Of a DNA stretch of 64,000 nucleotides, positions 15,991-23,692 are shown piece after piece. Under the pieces are notes generated by a model. It was not told the origin of the DNA. It worked only from the letters and a program-made list of their open reading frames with translations, and did not search any database. The stretch is from Verrucomicrobiaceae bacterium (GTDB lineage Bacteria; Verrucomicrobiota; Verrucomicrobiia; Verrucomicrobiales; Verrucomicrobiaceae). The position numbers and the translations under genes were made by a program. The stretch covers positions 62,001-126,000 of the forward strand of contig JAEUHK010000046.1 in NCBI GenBank assembly GCA_016795465.1, in the 5' to 3' direction. Each line of letters opens with the position of its first letter. Position 1 is the stretch's first letter.

Positions 15991-18681
15991 ATGAAACCGA
16001 TCCTGTTCCTGCTTTTGGCCATCAGCGCGGCTGCCCATCCCATCCGCGTGCTCTACATCGACACGCCCGGTGCCGATACGGCTCCGCTGCACAATGCAAT
16101 GCGTGATCTCGGTCGAGACGCGATCTACCTTGATTACGCGAAGGACAAAGTGGACGCCAGCTACGACCTCACCGTAAAAGCAGGCGATGACCTGAGCCGT
16201 GAAGCGATCCTCTCGAAACTCTCCACCGAGCGCAAAGCCGCCTACGAGGCCTTTTTGGCCCAAAGAGAGCCCGAGCAGCGGGAGAAGCATCCGCAGGTCG
16301 CGAACTACGAGAAGCGCCCGGAGCCGCTGACCTTTCAGAAGCCGTTTTCCGTCAAAGGCAGCATGGAGCGCACGCAGGTGCCGGCGGATTGCGAGTTGAA
16401 GCTCTTCGCGTCAGAGCCGGACATCGCGAAGCCCATCGCGTTCGCCTGGGATGAGCGCGGTCGTTGCTGGGTCGTCGAGACGCGCGACTACCCGCACGGC
16501 ATCCAGGAAAGCGGCGAGGGCCAGGACAGCGTGAAAATCTGCGAGGACACCGATGGCGATGGCAAAGCGGACAAATTCACCGTCTTCGCCGACAAGCTGA
16601 ACCTGCCCACCGGCATCGTTTTCGCCCGCAAAGGCATCATCATCGCCGCGCCGCCGAAGTTCATCTACCTCGAGGACACGAACGGCGACGACAAGGCCGA
16701 CAAACGCGAGGTCATCATGGACTGCTGGGGCATCCGCGACACGCACGCGCAGGCCAGCAACCTGCACTACGGCTTCGACAACTGGATCTACGGCTGCGTC
16801 GGCTACAGCGGCATCGAGGGCTATGTCGGCGGCAAGCAGCATCAGTTCGCCATGGGAACATATCGCTTCAAGCCGGACGGCAGTGCGCTCGAGTTCCTGC
16901 ATCAGTTCACGAACAACGCTTGGGGCCACAGCTATAATGACGCAGGCGATCAATTCGGCGGCACTGCGAATGGCGCGCCCATTTTCTTCGGCGGCATCCC
17001 CGCTACCGCCTACGCCGAAGGCAGCCGCGGCATGACCGCGAAGAAGATCAACGTGGTCGATACCTGCCACACCATCACGCCCAACTTCCGCCAGGTGGAC
17101 GTCTTCGGCGGCTACACCGCCGCCGCGGGCTCGAACTTCATCTACAGCGATGCTTTGCCGAAGCGCTTCCAAGGCATGGCCATGGTCTGCGAGCCCACAA
17201 TGAAGGTCGTATCCCTCATGGACGTGCAGCCCGACGGCGCCGGCTACAAGGCGCTCGATGCCTTCAACATCTACGCCAGCAGCGATGAATGGAACAGCCC
17301 CGTGCATGCCGAGGTCGGCCCCGATGGCGCGGTGTGGGTGGCCGATTTCCAAAACTTCATCATCCAGCACAACCCCACGCCCAGCAAAGAACGCGGCGGC
17401 TTCGTGGCGACGACAGGTGTCGGCGGTGCGCATGAGAATGACCTGCGCGATCACAGCCGCGGCCGCATTTACCGCATCGTGGCCAAAGGTGCCGCGAAGG
17501 ACACGAACACGCTCTACAGCCGTCTTTTGAAGCAGCAGCGCCGCATTGAAGATCCAACCAACCAGTCCGATCCGACCGATCTTCACGGCCTGTGGGTGCT
17601 TCACGCCCAAGGCAAACTCACGCCGCAGCAGCACCAAGCCGCCCTCATCTCCAAAGACGCCAAACTCCGCCGCAACGCCATCCGAGCCCTCGGCAGTGAC
17701 AAAGCCGCTCAAGACCTCTTCTTCGGCTCCGGCGTCATCTCCGATCCCGATTTGAACACGCGCCTCGCCGCGTTCGTGAAGCTCTCCGACTTCCCGACGA
17801 CGCCAGAAATCCAAACGCTCGTCAAAAAGCTCGCCGCTGATCCCGTCATCAAAAGCGACGAATGGCTCGCCGAGGCCGCGAAGATGCTCGGGAAGAAGCA
17901 CAAGGCCCTGAACTACAAAGAAGGCCCCAACCTGCTCCCCAACCCCGGCTTTGAAGAACCCATCGGCGATACCTGGAAACACCGCGACTACGCCAACCGC
18001 CCCGGCAACAAGGATGCGCAGTGGGGCTTCGTCACCGATCCGAAGATGGTCCACAGCGGCAAACGCGCCATGCGCTGCATCACCCGCGACGACGCCGACA
18101 CCAGCCACTTCGCCGACGTGCCGCTCAAACCGAACACCGAATACCGACTCAGCGCCTGGATCAAAACACACGCCTTCCGCGGCAAAGCCAGCCTCAACGA
18201 CCACATCGGCCGCGCCGAGACCTCGCCCAAAATCAGCCGCAACCAGGATTGGACCGAGGTGGAGGTCATCTTCAACAGCAAGAACCGCACGAAGGCCAGC
18301 ATCAACCTCCTCCACGTCGGCAAAGGCGACATCTACTTCGACGACGTGAAACTCTGCGAACTCGTCCTCGAAAACGAAGACGACGCCTCCAAGCTCGTCG
18401 GTGACATCAAACGCGGCGAAAAGATCTTCTGGGAGCACCCCGTGGCCGCGTGCAAAAACTGCCACATCCTCAAAGGCCAGGGCAGCGCCGTCGGCCCCGC
18501 CTTGGATGGCATCGCCAGCCGCAAAGACGAAGCCTACATCCTCGAAAGCCTCATCAACCCGAACGCCAAACTCGCCGAAGGCTACACCGCCACGCCGATC
18601 AGCCCCATGCCGCCGATGAACCTAATCCTGAAGCCCCAGGAGTTCGCGGACGTGAAGGCGTTCATCTTGAGCTTGAAGTGA
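15991..18681 (+). CDS. Secreted propeller dehydrogenase with carbohydrate-binding-like domain and C-terminal cytochrome c
   Basis: 896 residues from MKPILFLLLAISAAAHP, a signal peptide; a longer in-frame start exists. Residues about 105-490 match the PVC-type membrane-bound dehydrogenase propeller (VPADCELKLFASEPDIAKP ... EDTDGDGKADKFTVFADKLNLPTG). A helical HEAT-like linker lies near 530-600. Residues about 640-790 look like a carbohydrate-binding jelly roll (NLLPNPGFEEPIGD). A single c-type haem site CKNCH lies at residues 821-825, with candidate Met ligands in SPMPPM near the end. It probably oxidises a sugar or alcohol in the periplasm and passes electrons to the fused haem; the substrate is unknown. 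It is transcribed divergently from lnt with a 103-bp gap. Confidence 0.85.
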   Translation: MKPILFLLLAISAAAHPIRVLYIDTPGADTAPLHNAMRDLGRDAIYLDYAKDKVDASYDLTVKAGDDLSREAILSKLSTERKAAYEAFLAQREPEQREKHPQVANYEKRPEPLTFQKPFSVKGSMERTQVPADCELKLFASEPDIAKPIAFAWDERGRCWVVETRDYPHGIQESGEGQDSVKICEDTDGDGKADKFTVFADKLNLPTGIVFARKGIIIAAPPKFIYLEDTNGDDKADKREVIMDCWGIRDTHAQASNLHYGFDNWIYGCVGYSGIEGYVGGKQHQFAMGTYRFKPDGSALEFLHQFTNNAWGHSYNDAGDQFGGTANGAPIFFGGIPATAYAEGSRGMTAKKINVVDTCHTITPNFRQVDVFGGYTAAAGSNFIYSDALPKRFQGMAMVCEPTMKVVSLMDVQPDGAGYKALDAFNIYASSDEWNSPVHAEVGPDGAVWVADFQNFIIQHNPTPSKERGGFVATTGVGGAHENDLRDHSRGRIYRIVAKGAAKDTNTLYSRLLKQQRRIEDPTNQSDPTDLHGLWVLHAQGKLTPQQHQAALISKDAKLRRNAIRALGSDKAAQDLFFGSGVISDPDLNTRLAAFVKLSDFPTTPEIQTLVKKLAADPVIKSDEWLAEAAKMLGKKHKALNYKEGPNLLPNPGFEEPIGDTWKHRDYANRPGNKDAQWGFVTDPKMVHSGKRAMRCITRDDADTSHFADVPLKPNTEYRLSAWIKTHAFRGKASLNDHIGRAETSPKISRNQDWTEVEVIFNSKNRTKASINLLHVGKGDIYFDDVKLCELVLENEDDASKLVGDIKRGEKIFWEHPVAACKNCHILKGQGSAVGPALDGIASRKDEAYILESLINPNAKLAEGYTATPISPMPPMNLILKPQEFADVKAFILSLK

Positions 18682-18717
18682 GTGCCATCCCACTTTGCTC
18701 GAGATATTCTGGAACTC

Positions 18718-18885
18718 ATGAATTGCCCAAACTGCGGACAAAAGACGATCAGCTTCAGAGAATGGAGCAAAGCACTCAATGCATTCAATTGGTGCCGCCG
18801 TGCTTGAAGATGCAATCTTGAAGCAAACTGGCTGGTCAAATGGACCGCATGGACTGCATTGATCGTGGGTCTCAATGGCGATGAC
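18718..18885 (+). pseudogene. Zinc-ribbon protein remnant with in-frame TGA
   Basis: ATG at 18718 opens MNCPNCGQKTISFREWSKA, a start typical of small zinc-ribbon proteins, and runs 29 codons to TGA at 18805-18807. The same frame continues past the stop with RCNLEANWLVKWTAWTALIV, which supplies another Cys and a membrane-like stretch, as expected for the rest of such a protein. The simplest reading is an inactivated gene. A short genuine peptide or sequencing error are alternatives. Confidence 0.4.
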
Positions 18886-18991
18886 ACCTCCCAAACTCGG
18901 TCAACGGATCCGCCTGCCACACGCCCGGCTCCTCTCGCAGAGCGAGAGAGCTACTTTGCTTCGCCGAAACGCACGCCAAGAGTATTTGCGG

Positions 18992-19345
18992 CTACTGTTC
19001 CTCGTGCGTCTTTGTGACGTGAACACAACGAGAAGTGTTGGCCGCCAGCATGACGAATCCCAAGAACACCGACGTTCGTGCAAATTCGGGCACAGCCGGG
19101 AAGAAGGCACTGAAAACATAGGTCAGCAACGTGACTCCAAGCAAGAACGGAAGCCATTGGCCAAGTGAGGGAAAGCGTTCCCCGGCAAGTCGGCAGAACA
19201 CATAACCAGCCGGAATGAGACCAAAACCAAGAGCCCATCCGGGCAGGCCAAGCCATCCACACAGCATGAACCCCAAAGCCACCACCACCGTCACGACAAC
19301 GGTTTTGCCGACGAGCGCTGCTGCTTCGTAAACGATGGTCTTCAT
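18992..19345 (-). CDS. Small hydrophobic membrane protein, function unknown
   Basis: 117 residues from MKTIVYEAAALVGK; a longer start at 19411 adds a polar extension. Four hydrophobic stretches can be seen (about residues 14-32, 36-52, 66-84, 90-105), followed by a polar tail ending HVTKTHEEQ. No family is recognised. It converges with the zinc-ribbon remnant and the dehydrogenase gene. Confidence 0.6.
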   Translation of the reverse strand: MKTIVYEAAALVGKTVVVTVVVALGFMLCGWLGLPGWALGFGLIPAGYVFCRLAGERFPSLGQWLPFLLGVTLLTYVFSAFFPAVPEFARTSVFLGFVMLAANTSRCVHVTKTHEEQ

Positions 19346-19724
19346 GGCGGTGGATAGCGGTCCTGATTGGATGGGCTTTTTGATCCAATCAGAAATTCCA
19401 CCATCCGTCAATCAGACCTCCGTGTGTCACCCACCTCATCGCCCCTCGCCATGCTTGTCGTGCACAGTAGGAGGGTGAGATCAAAACGACAGCGACAGCA
19501 GGAATGATTGACGATTGATGAACAAGGATTGCTGATTTTTGAGGTGGTTCCCTTCTTCTCCTTCGAAAATCAAAAATCGAATGCTCATCAATCGTCAGTC
19601 AGAGGGTGCTCGTTGCCTCTTTGACCTTCGCCCATCCCGTTTTCCCCCTTGCCAAAGCCACGCGCGCATCGTGCAATCGTGCAGGCTGGCGTGACGGGCA
19701 CGCGCAGTCGTTTCTCCTGATCTT
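19346..19724. other. Intergenic region with large imperfect inverted repeat
   Basis: This 379-bp gap lies between two divergent genes and must contain the promoter of the 1101-residue membrane protein. It holds an 89-bp imperfect inverted repeat at 19509-19597. No convincing gene is visible; the small frames here are of low quality. Confidence 0.5.
19509..19597. repeat. Imperfect inverted repeat (hairpin-forming)
   Basis: The arms TGACGATTGATGA and TCATCAATCGTCA are exact complements at the two ends. Inside them GATTTTTGA and TCAAAAATC pair again, leaving a loop of roughly 25-30 nt. It could be a mobile miniature element or a structured leader of the downstream gene. Confidence 0.6.
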
Positions 19725-22700
19725 ATGGCCGATTCGTCGAACAAATCTTTTCTCGCCTCGCTGCCGTTACCCGGCGTCATGGCGATCCTCACCGCGGTGG
19801 CGGGCACGTTGCTGCTGCAATACGAGCCGCTGACACCGCGCCGGCCTCTCGACGAGGACGTGAAGCCGCTCGCCAATCCAAACCTCAGCAAGATCGACGC
19901 GTCTTTGCTGGAAGATCCCTTTGGGGTGATGTGGCGGGTGAAGCTGAAGAACAAGCCGCTGCCTCCACCACCTGCCACCGAGGCCATCGCGGGCGCTGCG
20001 CCCCCTCCCACGCCGGCTCCGAGCACGGATGACAAGGGCGTCGAGGTCGAGAATCCCGAGGATCTGGCGAAGGTGATCCTGAGCCGCAGCACGGGCAAAG
20101 GCACGCGGCAGCCGGTTTTGATCCTGCCGATGCTCACGCGGCCTCACACGGATGCGGCGTCCTCAGAGAAGCGCATGCGCATGCGGCAGGCGGTGGTGAA
20201 TGCGCTGTATGTGGCAGGCTATGTGGCCGAGGACATGCGCTACCTGCAGGTGCTGCGTGTGCCGCGATGGAACAGCGAAGGGCCGCAACCTGCCGCGGGC
20301 GCTTTCGACCTCGACATCCCGTTTGAGTGGTTTTATCCGCCGAAGGGCTCGCAACCGCCCGCGCCGTTCACGAAGGAGAATGATCCGCGCCATCGTCGCG
20401 TGCTGGTGCTGTGGGTGAACAACAAGCAGCTCGGCCAGCAGCAAATCACACGGCTGCGGGAGCTCATGAACGTACTCCTGCCACCGTTTCAAGACACGCC
20501 GGACGCTGATCCGGCCAAAATGATCGTCACACCGATGGTGAAGGTGATGGGACCGTTCGAGACGGAATACCTCGGGCACCTCGTGGCGGAGAAAAAGGAC
20601 ATCAAAGGCTACATGCGGGACTTTCCGGGTCGCGTGCCGGACTTCTCGCTGGAAGTGCTGGAGGCCGCGGCACGCGTGCCGGGTTCGTGGCCGGGGCGGA
20701 TGGAGGTCATCTCGCACAACGCCACCGCGTCGGCGGAGTCCGTGCTGCGCAGCGCGGGCTTTGGCCAGGATGAGCTCGACAGTCCGACGCTGCCGCCGGA
20801 GAAGCGCCTGGAGACGATGCTCAATGGCAAGGCCACGGAGCTTTCCTTCATCCGCACGATCAACACGGACGATCATGTGGCGAAAGCCTTGCTGGAGGAG
20901 CTGGAGCGCCGTTCACGTGCCCTGCCGTGGCAGGAGAAGTATTGGAAGGGCGGCACGAGCCTCAAAACGAGCGGTCGCGTGGCGATCATCTCGGAGATGG
21001 ACACGCCGTATGGCCGCGAGCTGCCGCTGATGTATCGCGAGGAGGCAAGGCGGCGCCTTGAGATGAGCCGGAAGGCCGCAGGAAAGCAGTGGAAAGACCT
21101 CGGCGAAGGTGTGAACGCCGGTTCGTTATCCGACGAATCGATCGTGTGGTTCCCCTACTTCCGCGGGCTGGACGGGCGTGTGTCGCTGGCGGCAAAGGCA
21201 CAGTCCAAACCGTCCGGCGATGCCAAGAAGGGCGGCACGAGTGATTACCTGCCGGATGAAGAACCGGTGGGCGCGAATCAAAGCGACAGCCTGCGGCGGC
21301 TGGCGGCGCAGATCGAGGAACTGCACGGGCAGATGCGCAAGGAGGGCGGTGAGGGCATCGTGGCCATCGGCGTGCTGGGCAGCGACATCTTTGACAAGCT
21401 CATGATTCTCCGCGCATTGAGGCCGCGATTGCCACAAGCGCTGTTTTTCACCAACAACCTCGACGCCTGGCTCTGGCACAAAGAGGAGATTCCCGGCACA
21501 CGAAACCTCATCGTGGGCTCGCCGTATGGCCTGAGCCTCGCAGCGCAGTTTCAGCATGGTGTGCCGCCTTTCCGCGACAGCTACCAAACCTCCGCTTATG
21601 CGGGCACGATGGCGGCGCTGGGCCTGATTCCGAAGGCGGTCTTCCGGCCGGAGTCGGCGGTGCGGGACGTGCGGCTCTATGAAATCGGCGCGAGCGGACC
21701 GCACGAGCTTTCCCTGCCCTCCACCGGCCTCTCGCTGCATCCGCCGCGGCCGGATGAAAAGGAATGGTGGGATGCCGCGGGGCGTTCCGGTGTGGGAAAG
21801 ATGCTGGTGGGGCTGCTCATCGCGGGCATTTTGATCTGGATCATCGTCGTCGTGTATGGCGAGCGGGCTCCGAAGTCCGAATGGCCGCTTCGCGAGGTCT
21901 GGAAGGCCTTTTTGAAGCTGCCGGGCTCCACCGGGCTGGTGATGCTGGTGAGCATTCCCGGCTCGATTTGGTTCTGCTACCGCCTTTGGGGGCCGAACCG
22001 CTTCGAGGGTGAGCCTTATGCATGGTGGAGCGGCATCAGCGTGTGGCCCACGGAGAGCGTGCGCATGGTGGCGGTGCTGCTGAGCCTGCACTTCGTGTGG
22101 AAATCCGTTCTCATTCTGCGGGAAAGCCGCCAGCGCATCGAAGAGCGTTACTTCTCGAAGTTTGATGAAGCCGGGCCTGCGGCCCCAACGACCGCGAAAG
22201 GTGCGTTGAAACGTTTTGTGAACCTCTTTGTCTGGCACACGGAGGAGACGAATCCTCGTGTGCTATGGAATGAATATGTGCGCCGCAGCCGGCCGGCCGT
22301 GCGCATTGCACGTTCGCTGGTGTTTCTCGCGGGATTGCTCATCACCGGCTCGCAAATCATCTCGATCATCGGTGGCGACATCGCCCCGGTGCGCGGGCCC
22401 ACGGCACGGATCGATGCGATCATGGACTCGCTGTCGTTCTTCGCGCTCATGCTGATCACCGCCTATGTGCTCGATGCCACCTGGCTGGGCCGCAGCGTGG
22501 CACAACGCTTCGCCAAAGCCGTGACGAAGTGGGATCAAGCCCGCGAGGGTCTTGCTGGCCGCGGGTTGAACGACGTGATCATCGACCGCTACCTCGACCT
22601 GCGAGTCGTGGGCAGGCTCTCGGCGGATGTGATGCGCCTCGCTTTCTTCCCGTTTTATGTGCTCGGGCTGCTGATCTTCTGCCGCATCGGCCGCTTCGAC

Positions 22701-23030
22701 AACTGGCCCTGGCCTCCTGGCCTGCTGATCGTGTATGCAGCGGTGGCTTTCCTGATCGTCTTCTTCTGCGGCCTCGTCCGCAAACAAGCCGAGGCGGTCC
22801 GGCGCGAGGCCTTGAAGGCCCTCCGCATGCATGAGGACAAGGGTGATGCCATCACTCCAGGCAAAGGCAGTGACAACAAGCTCGCCGCGATGCGCAGCGA
22901 GGTCGAAAACCTGCGCGAAGGTGCTCTCGCGCCTTTTGCCGAGCAGCCCGCGATGAAATCCGTCTTCTGGATGCTCGGTGCCATCGGCGCTGGCGGCCTC
23001 TGGCAGTATGTGACGGCGCTGATGCGGTGA
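19725..23030 (+). CDS. Large polytopic membrane protein with extracytoplasmic binding-protein-like region, function unknown
   Basis: 1101 residues. One helix near the N-terminus (LPGVMAILTAVAGTLLLQY, 14-32) is followed by about 650 residues with a Pro-rich linker (75-105) and Rossmann-like alternation (VLILPMLTRPH; RVLVLWVNN; GIVAIGVLGSDIFDKLMIL; QALFFTNNLDAWLWHKEEI; TRNLIVGSPYGLSL; PPFRDSYQTSAYAGT). The latter half resembles a periplasmic binding protein or receptor fold. From about residue 690 there are seven or eight more helices (for example VGLLIAGILIWIIVVVYG, SLVFLAGLLITGSQIISII, LLIVYAAVAFLIVFFCG) separated by cytoplasmic charged segments. I recall similar TRNLIV...PPFRDSYQTS text in uncharacterised bacterial proteins but know no function. 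A signalling or sensing role is a guess. A lipoprotein gene follows after 7 bp. Confidence 0.8.
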   Translation: MADSSNKSFLASLPLPGVMAILTAVAGTLLLQYEPLTPRRPLDEDVKPLANPNLSKIDASLLEDPFGVMWRVKLKNKPLPPPPATEAIAGAAPPPTPAPSTDDKGVEVENPEDLAKVILSRSTGKGTRQPVLILPMLTRPHTDAASSEKRMRMRQAVVNALYVAGYVAEDMRYLQVLRVPRWNSEGPQPAAGAFDLDIPFEWFYPPKGSQPPAPFTKENDPRHRRVLVLWVNNKQLGQQQITRLRELMNVLLPPFQDTPDADPAKMIVTPMVKVMGPFETEYLGHLVAEKKDIKGYMRDFPGRVPDFSLEVLEAAARVPGSWPGRMEVISHNATASAESVLRSAGFGQDELDSPTLPPEKRLETMLNGKATELSFIRTINTDDHVAKALLEELERRSRALPWQEKYWKGGTSLKTSGRVAIISEMDTPYGRELPLMYREEARRRLEMSRKAAGKQWKDLGEGVNAGSLSDESIVWFPYFRGLDGRVSLAAKAQSKPSGDAKKGGTSDYLPDEEPVGANQSDSLRRLAAQIEELHGQMRKEGGEGIVAIGVLGSDIFDKLMILRALRPRLPQALFFTNNLDAWLWHKEEIPGTRNLIVGSPYGLSLAAQFQHGVPPFRDSYQTSAYAGTMAALGLIPKAVFRPESAVRDVRLYEIGASGPHELSLPSTGLSLHPPRPDEKEWWDAAGRSGVGKMLVGLLIAGILIWIIVVVYGERAPKSEWPLREVWKAFLKLPGSTGLVMLVSIPGSIWFCYRLWGPNRFEGEPYAWWSGISVWPTESVRMVAVLLSLHFVWKSVLILRESRQRIEERYFSKFDEAGPAAPTTAKGALKRFVNLFVWHTEETNPRVLWNEYVRRSRPAVRIARSLVFLAGLLITGSQIISIIGGDIAPVRGPTARIDAIMDSLSFFALMLITAYVLDATWLGRSVAQRFAKAVTKWDQAREGLAGRGLNDVIIDRYLDLRVVGRLSADVMRLAFFPFYVLGLLIFCRIGRFDNWPWPPGLLIVYAAVAFLIVFFCGLVRKQAEAVRREALKALRMHEDKGDAITPGKGSDNKLAAMRSEVENLREGALAPFAEQPAMKSVFWMLGAIGAGGLWQYVTALMR

Positions 23031-23037
23031 TCATCTC

Positions 23038-23529
23038 ATGAATATCTGGAAACTCATCCCGATCTTTTTCTCGCTAGCCGTGTGTGGATGCCGGCGAGGA
23101 CCTGTGAACAATTACCCTGGCACGGCACAGCAGGCAGGCGTTGTGCATCTAATGCTATCCGGGAGGGGCATTCTGTCCGCCTTGCGTAATTTCCATTCCA
23201 AGCATGGTGAATGGCCTGACAGCCTACATAAACTTGTGGACGAGGAACTCATCGAAGATTCTGAGCTGCGCTATCCCGCCGTTTACGATCTTCAGGACAG
23301 ACGAGACCTCAAGAAGATCGAACAACATCTCGAATGGATCTACTCTCCTCCAAGTTCGATGCTTGATAACGAGGTTATTCTGTTGGCCCCTCTGCCGTTC
23401 ACCCATTCGATGGGAGTGCAGATGGATTCACCTCACCGTATCGTCGTGCTACTTGCTGAACGCTCAAAGATCGTCCGTGAAGATGAAGTGTCCGGTATCG
23501 TGACAGATATGCTGAAACGAACGAAATAG
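23038..23529 (+). CDS. Lipoprotein with pilin-like helix, function unknown
   Basis: 163 residues. MNIWKLIPIFFSLAVCGCRR is a lipoprotein signal with CGC at the cleavage site. The segment ILSALRNFHSKHGEWPDSLHKLVDEELI resembles the helix and loop after the hydrophobic stem of pseudopilins, where a Pro-Asp-x-Leu pattern is common. The rest is unrecognised. The start is 7 bp after the stop of the 1101-residue protein gene, so the two are almost certainly co-transcribed. Base composition is less GC-rich than the flanking genes, hinting at separate acquisition. Confidence 0.7.
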   Translation: MNIWKLIPIFFSLAVCGCRRGPVNNYPGTAQQAGVVHLMLSGRGILSALRNFHSKHGEWPDSLHKLVDEELIEDSELRYPAVYDLQDRRDLKKIEQHLEWIYSPPSSMLDNEVILLAPLPFTHSMGVQMDSPHRIVVLLAERSKIVREDEVSGIVTDMLKRTK

Positions 23530-23624
23530 CGCCTTGAACAATGCGGGGCAGCCAACTCACTTCGTCCTAGCTACCTCAATGGCTCGGCGAAGCGACATGC
23601 CACATATGCGAACCTTGGCTATCC

Positions 23625-23667
23625 TCGAAAGCGGCGGAGGGCCGCCGCACTCCAGGACGCTGACGCG
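23625..23667 (-). repeat. REP-like palindromic element, copy 1
   Basis: On the minus strand this 43-bp element reads CGCGTCAGCGTCCTGGAGT, then the hairpin GCGGCGG-CCCT-CCGCCGC, then TTTCGA. It is identical in layout to the copies at 63252-63294 (plus) and 63309-63350 (minus), with different but complementary stem bases. It lies between a lipoprotein gene and the convergent PBP gene. Confidence 0.8.
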
Positions 23668-23692
23668 AGGCACGAGAGCCCCTCCGTCAGCA

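Noticed and set aside
16411..18465. 684-codon minus-strand frame opposite the dehydrogenase/cytochrome gene
   Set aside because: Antisense shadow; composition-driven Val/Ala/Asp-rich translation without motifs.
18805..18807. TGA as a selenocysteine codon
   Set aside because: No SECIS-like hairpin was identified directly downstream and no selenium genes are in the window; a premature stop is the simpler explanation.
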